Assembly: GCA_945871425.1 (NCBI GenBank)
Contig: CAMBVS010000027.1
Coordinates: 1 to 46,413, forward strand
Source: Rhizobium sp. Q54
GTDB lineage: Bacteria > Pseudomonadota > Alphaproteobacteria > SHVZ01
Length of the DNA: 46,413 nt
Direction: 5' to 3'
Position 1 is the stretch's first letter. Each line of letters starts with the position of its first letter. Below the pieces are notes generated by a model. It searched no databases. It saw nothing but the letters and a program-made list of their open reading frames with translations, and had not been told where the DNA came from. Position numbers and translations under genes: made by a program. Below are positions 24,027 to 31,510 of the stretch, piece by piece.

Positions 24027-25262
24027 ATGACCTACGACCCCCAGCTGATCCGGGAGACATTGGCACGCGCCCAGAAGGCGCTGCACGAGGGCGATCTCTC
24101 CGGCGGGAATCGGTTGCTGCAGCGCCTCCACGCCGCCGGCCATGCCAGCGCCGCCAGCCATCAGATGCTGGCGATCGTTGCCGCCGAGCTCGGCCTCTTC
24201 GATCATGCCGGCCGCCACATGGCCGACGCACGGCGCCTGGCGCCGACGCCTGAAGATCGTGACCGCTACCTTCTGATCCGCGCCTGGGGCGCCGGCTTCT
24301 GGGCCGATGTCGTGCACACCATCCACGGCCTAGCGCTGGCCGAGGCGACCGGCCGCATACCCGTGATCCACTGGGGTCGCGAGTGCCGCTATCGGCGTGC
24401 CGGTGTCGATGACGCCTGGCGGCTCTACTTCGAGCCGGTCTCGCCCGTCGCCATCGCCGGGATCGAGCGGGACGGGCTTTCGATCTTCCCGCCGAAATGG
24501 ACCCGGACCAATCTCCGGGAGATCCGCGTCAACAAGGACCAGGGAGAGTGGAGCGAACTTTCCGGGCTCTATCTCCTGAGCCGGACCGAGGATGTCGCCG
24601 TCCTCGATTTCTTCACCGAGCTCGACGACCTGGCGCCCTGGCTTGCTCCCGGCCATCCGCTTGCCGCTGCCGACCCCGAGCCGGAGCTGGGGCGGCTCTA
24701 CCGCCGCCATCTGCGTCTGGTTCCGGACCTCGTCGAAGAGCTGGCGCGACTGGAGGCGACGCTGATCGGGCGACGGCCGACCATCGCCATGCACTACCGC
24801 ACCCAGGGCCTGCCGAAGATCATGGAATCCGCCGACCGGCAGGGCCTGGGGCCGGAGCCGTTCGATGCGGTGATCGATCGCCACCTCGCCGCCACGCCGG
24901 ATGCCGGCATCTATCTGATGACGGATTTCGCGCCCGCCGTCCTCTATTTCCGCGAGCGCTACGGCGACCGGGTCGCCTGCCGCGAGGTGACGCGGGTCGA
25001 GCGGGTCGAGGATCAGTCGATCGAGATCCACCAGCAGCACGACGGCGTCACGCTGGGCCGCGAGGTCGTCCTCGACACCTTCCTCGCCACGCGCTGCGAT
25101 GCCTTCGTCGGCGACGGCGCTTCCGGCGTCTCCCAGGCCGTGACCCGGCTCAAGGCATGGCCGGCGGGAACGACGACACTGTTCCGGCCGGGGCAGGCAG
25201 CGCTTCCCGGGCATTTTCGCCGCCACGGGGATCCCTCGCCCTGGTGGAATCCGCCGGAGTGA
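24027..25262 (+). CDS. Fucosyltransferase-like protein of unknown specificity, first of a tandem pair
   Basis: A protein of 411 residues from ATG 24027. The N-terminal 70 residues are helical and repeat-like (ARAQKALHEGDLSGGNRLLQ). The core begins LLIRAWGAGFWADVVHTIHG and includes RIPVIHWG, IAMHYRTQGLPK, YLMTDFAP and VLDTFLATRCDAFVGDGASG, then ends HGDPSPWWNPPE. The G-x-G-FW-D-x-x-H opening, H-x-R segment and late D-x-F-x-G-x-x-SG segment resemble the GT-B fold of the O-FucT/NodZ/FUT8 superfamily, so a nucleotide-sugar transferase is likely, but no activity can be assigned. It shares this whole layout with the next gene, with a GTGA overlap, indicating tandem duplication and co-translation. 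No obvious ribosome site was found. Confidence 0.7.
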   Translation: MTYDPQLIRETLARAQKALHEGDLSGGNRLLQRLHAAGHASAASHQMLAIVAAELGLFDHAGRHMADARRLAPTPEDRDRYLLIRAWGAGFWADVVHTIHGLALAEATGRIPVIHWGRECRYRRAGVDDAWRLYFEPVSPVAIAGIERDGLSIFPPKWTRTNLREIRVNKDQGEWSELSGLYLLSRTEDVAVLDFFTELDDLAPWLAPGHPLAAADPEPELGRLYRRHLRLVPDLVEELARLEATLIGRRPTIAMHYRTQGLPKIMESADRQGLGPEPFDAVIDRHLAATPDAGIYLMTDFAPAVLYFRERYGDRVACREVTRVERVEDQSIEIHQQHDGVTLGREVVLDTFLATRCDAFVGDGASGVSQAVTRLKAWPAGTTTLFRPGQAALPGHFRRHGDPSPWWNPPE

Positions 25263-26443
25263 CGCGGACGGCAGAACAGATCCTGGGAGACGCAGACCGG
25301 GCGATGGCGGTCGGCGACCTCAGCGCCGCCAATCGCCTGCTGCAGCCGCTCAAACGCAGCGGCCAGGCTCTCGACCAGATCGAAGCGCGCCTTGCCGAAA
25401 TCGGCCGGCGCCTCGGCCTCGATCGCCCGGTCCCTAAGCCCACCCCCGGGTATCTGCTGATCCGCGGCTGGGGGGCCGGCCTTTGGGGCGACGTCAGCCA
25501 TGTCGTGATCCAGCTCATGCTCGCCGAGAGCCTGGGCCGGATTCCAGTCATCCACTGGGGCCAGGAATCGCGCTACTACCGGCCCGGCGCCGGGAACGCC
25601 TGGGAGCTCTACTTCGAACCGGTGTCGGCGGCGACGCTCGCCGATCTCGGCGCGGCCGGTCTGTCCTACTTCCCGTCGAAATGGACGTCGTCCAACCTGC
25701 GGGCGCCGCGGGTGAACAAGGATGCCGGCGAAGGCAGCCGCGTGTCCGGCCTCTATTTCTTCAACCGTCCCGAGCAGGTCCTGGTCAGCGACTATTTCAC
25801 CGAGCCCGATGACGTCCTGCCCTGGCTGCCGGAAGGCCATCCCTGGCGCGGCGCCGATCCGGAAGCGCTGTTCGGAGAGTTCTACCGCACGCGGATCCGG
25901 CTGAAGCCGCAACTTGCCGTGCCGCTCGACGGTCTGGAGCGCCACCTTCTGCGGTCCCGGCCGATGCTCGCCGTGCATTATCGGACGCCGAGCCGCATCA
26001 AGCTCCTGGAAGCGCGGGACAAGGATTCGATCGGCATCGAGGACTACATCCCGCACATCGACCGTCACCTCGACGCCAACCCCGGCGGCAGCATCTTCAT
26101 GATCACCGACTTCGCCCCGGCGTACGGCGCTCTCAAGACGCGCTATGGCGAACGCCTGGTGAGCCGCGCGGTCGCTCGCCTCGACTCCGTCGACCAGCTG
26201 TCGCTCGAATGGCTGACCCAGCTGGACGGCCGCCGGCTGGGCGTGGAGGTCATTCTGGATACCTATCTCGCAGCGCGTTGCGATGCTTTTCTCGGCGACG
26301 GTGCCTCGGGCGTGTCGACCGCCGTCTGCCGCCTGAAGATCTGGCCTGAAGGCGCGGTGACGCTGTTTCGGAGATCGGGCATGCCTCTCGGTCACATCCG
26401 TCAGCACTCCGATCCTTCGGCGTGGTGGAATCCGCCGGAATAG
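25259..26443 (+). CDS. Fucosyltransferase-like protein of unknown specificity, second of a tandem pair
   Basis: A protein of 394 residues starting at GTG 25259, which overlaps the TGA of the first copy. This start is preferred over ATG 25304 because it aligns with the N-terminus of the upstream paralog (both have a GDLSxxNRLLQ segment at similar distance). Matching blocks include LLIRGWGAGLWGDVSHVV, RIPVIHWGQESRYY, LAVHYRTPSRIK, FMITDFAPAYG, VILDTYLAARCDAFLGDGAS and the same C-terminal WWNPPE. The shorter N-terminus (a loss of about 20 residues between repeat and core) is the main difference. A GT-B sugar transferase is likely; donor and acceptor are unknown. Confidence 0.7.
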   Translation: MTRTAEQILGDADRAMAVGDLSAANRLLQPLKRSGQALDQIEARLAEIGRRLGLDRPVPKPTPGYLLIRGWGAGLWGDVSHVVIQLMLAESLGRIPVIHWGQESRYYRPGAGNAWELYFEPVSAATLADLGAAGLSYFPSKWTSSNLRAPRVNKDAGEGSRVSGLYFFNRPEQVLVSDYFTEPDDVLPWLPEGHPWRGADPEALFGEFYRTRIRLKPQLAVPLDGLERHLLRSRPMLAVHYRTPSRIKLLEARDKDSIGIEDYIPHIDRHLDANPGGSIFMITDFAPAYGALKTRYGERLVSRAVARLDSVDQLSLEWLTQLDGRRLGVEVILDTYLAARCDAFLGDGASGVSTAVCRLKIWPEGAVTLFRRSGMPLGHIRQHSDPSAWWNPPE

Positions 26444-26496
26444 ACGCACCCGAGAGCGGCCTTGCCGTGGCCGGCCCGACGCGATGAAATGGGCCG

Positions 26497-26892
26497 ATGG
26501 CCACCCCCCTCTACGATGTCGAGACGGTTTTGGCCGGCACGGAGATCTTCCGTGAAGGCGACCCCGCCGGTTGCGCCTTCGTGGTCAGGGTCGGGTTGGT
26601 CGAGCTCGACCGTACCGTCAAGGGCGTGCGCACCACCTTCATCCGCATCGGCCCCGGAGGGATCTTCGGCGAGATGGCGGTGATCGACGGCGGCCCGCGC
26701 ACGGCCTCAGCCACCGCCATCGAGGACACCACGCTGGTCTTGGTGAGCAAGGAGATCTTCCGCAGCAAGCTGGACGCTGCCGACCCCTTCCTCCGCGGCC
26801 TCGTCCGGCTTTTCGTCAGGAGCCTGCGGAGCTCGACGCCCGATGGGGCCATCACGAAGGCCTCATCGGAGTCCGGAGCAATTCTCAGGTAA
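26497..26892 (+). CDS. Cyclic nucleotide-binding domain protein
   Basis: A 131-residue single-domain protein. IFREGDPAGCAFVV, VGLVELDR and the phosphate-binding cassette FGEMAVIDGGPRTASATA (with the conserved Glu and Arg) mark a CAP_ED domain. There is no DNA-binding or catalytic domain after it; the last 20 residues are polar and probably flexible. Stand-alone domains of this kind usually partner other proteins, or simply sense cAMP/cGMP. Ligand binding is inferred. It lies 49 bases upstream of the MarR start, which makes a shared transcript possible, although a palindrome sits in that gap. Confidence 0.85.
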   Translation: MATPLYDVETVLAGTEIFREGDPAGCAFVVRVGLVELDRTVKGVRTTFIRIGPGGIFGEMAVIDGGPRTASATAIEDTTLVLVSKEIFRSKLDAADPFLRGLVRLFVRSLRSSTPDGAITKASSESGAILR

Positions 26893-26918
26893 GTTCGCCA
26901 ATTCCCTTGCAAATCAAT

Positions 26919-26931
26919 TTTCGACTCGAAA
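26919..26931. promoter_or_regulatory. Palindrome TTTCGA-C-TCGAAA upstream of the MarR gene (candidate operator)
   Basis: A perfect 6-1-6 dyad lies 10 bases before the MarR GTG start, in an AT-rich gap that stands out in this GC-rich DNA. The extension to ATTTTCGA/TCGAAACT matches at most further positions. A MarR dimer site placed over its own start region would allow autorepression. Confidence 0.5.
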
Positions 26932-26941
26932 CTGTCTGCGT

Positions 26942-27517
26942 GTGTCGGAAGATCCTGCGCGTATCGCCGATCTGATCGAGCGCCTCGGCCGCCTGGCCGA
27001 CGCGCTTCAGCGAAGCGGCGGCCTCGTTCCCGCGCAATGGGAGGCGCTCCGCTATCTCGGGCGTGCCAACCGCTACTCCCGACACCCGGGGGCCTTGGCC
27101 GCGTTCCTTGGCGCGACCAAGGGAACGGTGTCGCAGACGGTGATCGCGCTCGAGCGGAAAGGGCTGGTCGTCCGCGCCGACGATCCGAGGGATCGCCGGG
27201 CCGTCCACATCGACCTGACCGACGCCGGCCGCGGTGCTCTTTCACAGGACCCTCTGGGCGGCCTCGCCGAGGTCGCCGCCGGCCTGGCGGCGGCCGCAGC
27301 CGCACGTCTTGCCGCCGATCTGGCGGCGTTGCTGGCGGGGCTTCAGCGGCGGCGCGGACGCCCGGGCTTCGGGGTCTGCGGCACCTGCCGTTTCTTTCGG
27401 CGGAACGGCGCCGAGGGCGAGGCAGGAGGGCCGCATCGCTGCGGTCTCACCCAGGAACCGCTCGGCGACACGGACGCCGGTCATATCTGCATCGAGCACA
27501 CGCCGCTGGTGGCGTGA
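26942..27517 (+). CDS. MarR-family regulator with a cysteine-rich C-terminal tail
   Basis: A protein of 191 residues from GTG 26942; an in-frame ATG at 26843 would overlap the preceding gene and lacks conserved sequence. The winged helix is clear: LVPAQWEALRYLGRANRYS, AAFLGATKGTVSQTVIALERKGLV, RADDPRDRRAVHIDLTDAG. After the dimerisation helix the tail carries four cysteines (C146, C149, C167, C183; pattern C-x2-C-x17-C-x15-C) in a CGTCRFF...HRCGLT...HICIEH context. That looks like a zinc or iron-sulfur site and is absent from classical MarR proteins. The regulator may therefore sense metal or redox state. The first possible target is its own promoter, then the downstream FAA hydrolase gene (70 bases away). 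Confidence 0.8.
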   Translation: MSEDPARIADLIERLGRLADALQRSGGLVPAQWEALRYLGRANRYSRHPGALAAFLGATKGTVSQTVIALERKGLVVRADDPRDRRAVHIDLTDAGRGALSQDPLGGLAEVAAGLAAAAAARLAADLAALLAGLQRRRGRPGFGVCGTCRFFRRNGAEGEAGGPHRCGLTQEPLGDTDAGHICIEHTPLVA

Positions 27518-27587
27518 TCGGCTTGCGCGCGCGGGCGGCGGGCCGGTAAGGTCCGCTGCCTCTCTAGTCCCTCCGAAGGAAACGCCG

Positions 27588-28445
27588 ATGAAGCTGTTGC
27601 GCTATGGCCCGCCGGGCCAAGAGAAGCCCGGGATGCTGGACCGCTCGGGTCGCATCCGTGACCTTTCCGGCCAGATCGCCGACCTCAAGGGCAGCGCGCT
27701 CAGCCCCCGGGGCCTCGATCGGCTGCGCGCGCTCGATCCGGAGTCGCTGCCGGTCGTCGACGGCAAGCCGCGCCTTGGGCCCTGTGTCGGCCGCATCGGC
27801 AAGTTCCTCTGCATCGGCCTCAACTATTCCGATCACGCGGCCGAGACCGGGGCCCCGATCCCGAAGGAGCCGATCCTCTTCATCAAGGCCGACACCGCCA
27901 TCTCCGGCCCCAACGACCCGGTCGTGATCCCCAAGGACTCGAAGAAGTGCGACTGGGAGGTCGAGCTCGCGGTGATCATCGGCTCGACGGCGCAGCACGT
28001 CTCCGAAGAGCGCGCGCTCGACTATGTCGCGGGATACGCCGTCTGCAACGACGTCTCCGAGCGCGAGTTCCAGATCGAGCGCTCCGGCACCTGGGACAAG
28101 GGCAAGGGTTGCGACACCTTCGGCCCGCTCGGCCCCTGGCTGGTCACCGGCGACGAAATCGCCGACCCGCAGGCGCTCGACATGTGGCTCGAGGTCAACG
28201 GCAAGCGCTTTCAGAACGGCAGCACCAAGACCATGATCTTCGGCGTCCGCACCATCGTCAGCTATGTCAGCAAGTTCATGACCTTGCGTGCCGGCGACGT
28301 CATCAGCACCGGAACGCCGCCCGGCGTCGGCATGGGCCAGAAGCCGAACCAGATCTACCTGAAGGCGGGCGACGTCATGCGGCTCGGCATCGCCGGCCTC
28401 GGCGAGCAGCAGCAGACCTGCGTCGCCTGGCGGCCGGGAGCCTGA
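27588..28445 (+). CDS. Fumarylacetoacetate hydrolase family protein
   Basis: A protein of 285 residues from ATG 27588, with GAAGGA before it. The FAH fold is shown by CIGLNYSDHAAETG, PILFIKADTAISGPNDPV, WEVELAVIIG (metal-binding acidic pair), GYAVCNDVSEREFQ, TFGPLGPWLVT and the late ISTGTPPGVGMG. The length and motifs match the 2,4-diketo-3-deoxy-L-fuconate hydrolase / ureidoglycolate lyase / acylpyruvase group, not full-length fumarylacetoacetase. It cleaves a C-C bond in a beta-diketo acid or acts as a decarboxylase or lyase; the substrate is not determinable. The MarR regulator upstream may control it. Confidence 0.9.
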   Translation: MKLLRYGPPGQEKPGMLDRSGRIRDLSGQIADLKGSALSPRGLDRLRALDPESLPVVDGKPRLGPCVGRIGKFLCIGLNYSDHAAETGAPIPKEPILFIKADTAISGPNDPVVIPKDSKKCDWEVELAVIIGSTAQHVSEERALDYVAGYAVCNDVSEREFQIERSGTWDKGKGCDTFGPLGPWLVTGDEIADPQALDMWLEVNGKRFQNGSTKTMIFGVRTIVSYVSKFMTLRAGDVISTGTPPGVGMGQKPNQIYLKAGDVMRLGIAGLGEQQQTCVAWRPGA

Positions 28446-28515
28446 TCCGCTCCCCCGTGCCGCAAGATCGCTCAGGAGGAACACGAAGACTCGGCTGACT
28501 CGTCTTGATTTTCCA

Positions 28516-28534
28516 GTAAGTTTCTGTAAGTTTC
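28516..28534 (+). promoter_or_regulatory. Tandem 10-base direct repeat in the leader of the 28575 gene
   Basis: GTAAGTTTC occurs at 28516-28524 and again at 28526-28534, one base apart, so the units sit on the same face of the helix. The block is AT-rich and lies 40 bases before the ATG. It may be an activator or response-regulator site. A weak stem (AAGAC / GTCTT) followed by GATTTT lies just upstream and could end the FAA hydrolase transcript. Confidence 0.4.
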
Positions 28535-28574
28535 CTGCGAATCGAGCGGTCTTGGGCGCGGGGGATCTGGTCGA

Positions 28575-29003
28575 ATGCCAACGAACTATGAAGTTCACAC
28601 GCTGAAGGGCGGCGTCTGGCAGATCGATTCGACCTATCCCCAGCGGGATCCGGCCATCGAGACCGCCAAGCAGCTCTATGGCGAGAAGCGCTTCGAGGCG
28701 ATCAAGGTCATCAAGGACGACTTCGACCCCAAGACCAACGTGGGGAAAGAGATCGTCATCTACGACTCGGCCAAAGGTGGTGCAGAGAAGAAGGCACCGC
28801 CACCGAAGGAAGAGTCGAAGAGCGGTGGGGCGCCTGGGAAGAAGTCGGACGCCGACTACAAGAATGCGCCGCATAGGGCGGCGCCAGCCAGGTCCCAAAC
28901 CTCCCTGGTCAAGGCCATCATCCTGCTGGGTCTGGTGTTGCTCGGGGGCCTCGCGACCCTGTTCGGCCTCTCGCAGCTCACCGCCTTTCTCGGCAAGCTC
29001 TAA
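28575..29003 (+). CDS. Hypothetical membrane-anchored protein
   Basis: A 142-residue protein. The N-terminal 65 residues form a compact domain (YEVHTLKGGVWQIDSTYPQR ... VIKDDFDPKTNVGKEIVIYD) that resembles a small sensory or binding module but matches no family I can name. A lysine/proline-rich linker (about 66-105) follows, then a single hydrophobic C-terminal helix (about 109-135), so it is probably a tail-anchored inner-membrane protein with its domain in the cytoplasm. It stands alone between the FAA hydrolase gene and two convergent hypothetical genes. A purine-rich GGGGGAT lies seven bases before the ATG. Confidence 0.78.
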   Translation: MPTNYEVHTLKGGVWQIDSTYPQRDPAIETAKQLYGEKRFEAIKVIKDDFDPKTNVGKEIVIYDSAKGGAEKKAPPPKEESKSGGAPGKKSDADYKNAPHRAAPARSQTSLVKAIILLGLVLLGGLATLFGLSQLTAFLGKL

Positions 29004-29040
29004 CCCCTCGCCCGCGGTCGGGCTAGCCCCGCGGGCGCGC

Positions 29041-29538
29041 TCACGGCCACGGCGCCTCGACCTCGACCATCCCCGCTTCCTTGAAGTATTCGTCGAAGTC
29101 CGACAGCGGGCCGGCGAGAACGTGGATCAGCTTGGCGAAACGCGCCTTCCGCCGCGGGACCTTGATCGGCATCGTCGTCCAGTCAGCGACCTCGGGCAGA
29201 ACGCAGCGCTGACGGGCGACCCTGACCACCGTCTCCCGGTGCACCAGCATGTTGTCATAGAAGCAGTCGGCGAATTCCGTCCGCGCGTTCAAGAGACCGA
29301 ACTTGTGCTTGGGGTCGATACGGTAGCTGGACTCGGACACCAGGCCATAGGCGAGTGTGATCCGGATGTTCGGTGCGAAGGACATGGCGACCCGGTGCTC
29401 GTCGACCTCGACCGACACCTCTTCACCCTTGTCGTCGGCGCTGCGGGCGAAGTGATGGCGGAAGGTCGGTCTCGGGATGACCCGCCAATCCTCCGGCTTC
29501 GAGTCGCCGATGAGGCCGAGATAGTGGTCGAGGCGCAC
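29041..29538 (-). CDS. Hypothetical protein, second gene of a two-gene unit
   Basis: A 165-residue soluble protein starting at GTG 29538 with AGGCGAG eight bases before it. The N-terminus (MRLDHYLGLIGDSKPEDWRV) is followed by a mixed alpha/beta sequence with several conserved-looking aromatic and charged stretches (FADCFYDNMLVHRETVVRVA, FDEYFKEAGMVEVE). No family is recognised. It begins 12 bases after the stop of the gene at 29551-29904, so the two are co-transcribed, and may encode partners. Confidence 0.7.
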   Translation of the reverse strand: MRLDHYLGLIGDSKPEDWRVIPRPTFRHHFARSADDKGEEVSVEVDEHRVAMSFAPNIRITLAYGLVSESSYRIDPKHKFGLLNARTEFADCFYDNMLVHRETVVRVARQRCVLPEVADWTTMPIKVPRRKARFAKLIHVLAGPLSDFDEYFKEAGMVEVEAPWP

Positions 29539-29550
29539 CGGGTTGCTCGC

Positions 29551-29904
29551 CTATTCGAGCTTCGGCTTGGCGTGGTCGATCCGCGGCCAGACCGCCTGCG
29601 GCTCGCCGGTCACCTGCTCGATCACGAGGCGCGCGTTGTCGATGATCTGCTTCGCCTTGGGCAGCACTTTGGGATTGCCGAGGATCGCCTGGGACACGGT
29701 CGGCGTGGTCACCAGCATCATCAGCTCGTCCAGCGCCTCGCTCATCTGCGGCGCACATTGGATCAGTCGCGCGTTGCCCGGCTTGTCATCCGAGGCGGAC
29801 ACGCCCCAGGAGATCGAGCAGACCTGCGTAGCCTTGCCGCCGCGCGGTGCCGAGCTCATGTCGCCATTCGGCCTGAGCTTCCACGGACCGGGTGTGTATT
29901 TCAT
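29551..29904 (-). CDS. Hypothetical protein, first gene of a two-gene unit
   Basis: A protein of 117 residues from ATG 29904, chosen for its strong GAGGAGGGG ribosome site and the start MKYTPGPWKL; an earlier in-frame start would add residues with no support. The TPGPW opening and the segment NARLIQCAPQMSEALDELM are seen, from memory, in phage-like or mobile-element hypothetical proteins that recur in many bacteria, but there are no other phage genes here. Function unknown. A plausible sigma-70 promoter lies about 30 bases upstream. Confidence 0.7.
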   Translation of the reverse strand: MKYTPGPWKLRPNGDMSSAPRGGKATQVCSISWGVSASDDKPGNARLIQCAPQMSEALDELMMLVTTPTVSQAILGNPKVLPKAKQIIDNARLVIEQVTGEPQAVWPRIDHAKPKLE

Positions 29905-29932
29905 GCATCCCCTCCTCGCCACCCCACCCCGT

Positions 29933-29961
29933 CCAATAGTCGGGCGGGCCGGAATCGACAA
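29933..29961 (-). promoter_or_regulatory. Candidate sigma-70 promoter for the 29904 gene pair
   Basis: On the minus strand TTGTCG (29961-29956) and TATTGG (29938-29933) are spaced by exactly 17 bases. This is a reasonable vegetative promoter for an alphaproteobacterium, giving a short leader before ATG 29904. Confidence 0.45.
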
Positions 29962-30084
29962 GATGATAACGACCGGGCCGATGGAACCGATCGATCCGCC
30001 GCGCTCCGAGGATGGAAGAGGAAAGGGGGAATGACTGCGGCCGACACCCGCGGCCTTGCGGATCTCGGCATATGAAGCCGCACG

Positions 30085-30112
30085 CCTCTCGCCGGACGGA
30101 TCCGGCGAGAGG
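30085..30112 (-). terminator. Strong hairpin downstream of the RRM gene
   Basis: A perfect 12-base-pair stem (CCTCTCGCCGGA / TCCGGCGAGAGG) with a four-base loop lies 25 bases beyond the RRM stop on the minus strand. A clear T-run does not follow, so it is either a weak intrinsic terminator or an mRNA 3'-end stabiliser. The rest of 29962-30137 shows no gene. Confidence 0.5.
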
Positions 30113-30137
30113 GCGGGTAACAGCTAGATGCGGACGA

Positions 30138-30479
30138 TTACCAGCGTGGGGCGCGCGGACCGCCGCGGTCGCCGCCGCCGCCCATGCCACGGCCACCGCC
30201 GCCGCCGCCACCGCCGCCGCCGCCGCCCGGCGGACGGTCCTCGGCGACGCGCACGGTTGCGGCGCGGCCACCGAGATCGGCGCCGTTCAGTTCGCGCACG
30301 GCGCGCTGGCAGGCGTCAGGGGTCTGCAGCTCGACGAAGCCGAAGCCGCGCGAGCGGCCGGTCTCGCGATCGGTGATGACCTTCGCCGACACCACCGGGC
30401 CAAAGGGCCCGAAGGTCTCTTTGAGGTCTTCCGAGGTCATCGTGTACGGAAGGTTTCCAACGAACAGCTTGGTCGACAT
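30138..30479 (-). CDS. Glycine-rich single-RRM RNA-binding protein
   Basis: A protein of 113 residues from ATG 30479. Residues 1-80 form one RNA recognition motif with RNP2 (LFVGNLPY) and RNP1 (RGFGFVEL). The tail is a run of twelve glycines and then RGMGGGGDRGG, like the RGG-type tails of cold-inducible Rbp proteins in cyanobacteria and proteobacteria. Such proteins bind single-stranded RNA and help at low temperature or in post-transcriptional control. A GAGGA ribosome site is ten bases upstream. The region in front is long and gene-free, which fits a regulated 5' leader. Confidence 0.9.
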   Translation of the reverse strand: MSTKLFVGNLPYTMTSEDLKETFGPFGPVVSAKVITDRETGRSRGFGFVELQTPDACQRAVRELNGADLGGRAATVRVAEDRPPGGGGGGGGGGGGRGMGGGGDRGGPRAPRW

Positions 30480-30876
30480 GTTTCCAATCCTCAGGATCGA
30501 TCGCCCCGCTTGCGCGAAGGCAGGCTCAAGCCGTGGCGCGACGGGACGCAACACCGGAACACCGGCGAGGCGGACCGGCAGGACGCGGTCGACCGGATTT
30601 TCAGGATCAGTTGCGGCGACATTGTCTCATCACGGGAGCAAATGTCGCGGCGATCGGAACCTTCGAGCGGAACGGCGCACACCACTGGCTTCCGCCGCCG
30701 CCTTCTTGAACCACCATGGTCAGGACCGGCGCCGACGGATCGGGCGGGATCATGAGGCCGGTCGTCTGGCCCGTCCAGCGTTATTTCCGTGACGCAGCGA
30801 ACGCTGACGTGGCAGAGCTTCTCGCCCGCCGGCGTCTAAGGCTAGTCTTCATCTCGAGGCAGGGAGATACGCGGAA
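30480..30876. other. 397-base region without a supported gene (RRM leader and TetR promoter)
   Basis: No reading frame here has convincing coding character. The half next to the RRM gene is probably its 5' leader and promoter (minus strand); cold-inducible genes often have long structured leaders. An 8-base inverted repeat, GCGACATT at 30616-30623 and AATGTCGC at 30641-30648, could form a stem. The half next to 30876 should hold the promoter of the TetR gene; I see no convincing hexamers there, only a GGCAGGGAGA ribosome-site region just before ATG 30877. Confidence 0.5.
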
Positions 30877-31446
30877 ATGGCGGAGTCGGTGCGCCGGGGG
30901 CAGCTGATCGAGACGGCGCTGAGGCTGTTCTATCGTCACGGCTTTCACGCGACCGGGATCGATCGCGTGCTGGCGGAAGCCGGCATCGCGAAGATGACGT
31001 TATACAAACATTTCGGCTCAAAGGATGCGCTTATCCTCGCCTGTCTCGCCGAGCGCGACCGGCTGTTCCGCGCCTGGTTCGAATCCGAGATAGAACGGCG
31101 CGGCAAGACCGCGCGCGACCGGCTGCTCGCGATCTTCGACATCCTGGAGGCATGGTTCAAGAGCCGCGACTTCCACGGCTGTCTCTTCATCAACGCCGCG
31201 GCCGAGCACGCGCCCGCGGAAGACCCCGTCCATGTCGCCGCCGGCGCCCACAAGCGCGAAGTCCGTCGGATCCTCGAGCACGTCGCCGCCGACGCCGGCG
31301 CGAACGATCCGGCGCTGCTCGCGGGCCAGCTCCATCTGCTGATGGAAGGGGCAACGGTGCTGGCCCAGGTGGCCGGAGACTTCGCCGCCGCCCAGCAGGC
31401 GCGCCGCGCGGCGGCAGCGCTGATCGACGCCGCCCTTGCCGATTGA
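30877..31446 (+). CDS. TetR/AcrR-family transcriptional regulator
   Basis: A 189-residue regulator with an intact HTH: LIETALRLFYRHGFHATGIDRVLAEAGIAKMTLYKHFGSK at about residues 9-49. The C-terminal part has the helical ligand domain of the group in which DFHGCLFINAAAEH is typical. Ligand unknown. It starts 64 bases ahead of the S9 peptidase gene in the same direction and so may be cotranscribed with, or control, the peptidase and serine hydrolase. A GGGAGA ribosome site precedes the ATG. Confidence 0.9.
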   Translation: MAESVRRGQLIETALRLFYRHGFHATGIDRVLAEAGIAKMTLYKHFGSKDALILACLAERDRLFRAWFESEIERRGKTARDRLLAIFDILEAWFKSRDFHGCLFINAAAEHAPAEDPVHVAAGAHKREVRRILEHVAADAGANDPALLAGQLHLLMEGATVLAQVAGDFAAAQQARRAAAALIDAALAD

Positions 31447-31510
31447 GGCAAAGGCGCTACGCTTCCCGGTCGCCGCCCCTCCCCTCCCTGTCTCGTCCAA
31501 GGATCGCTCC

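Noticed and set aside
30491..30907. Short open frames in the gap before the TetR gene
   Set aside because: Products of about 60 residues have no domain, no ribosome site and an amino-acid mix typical of non-coding GC-rich DNA.
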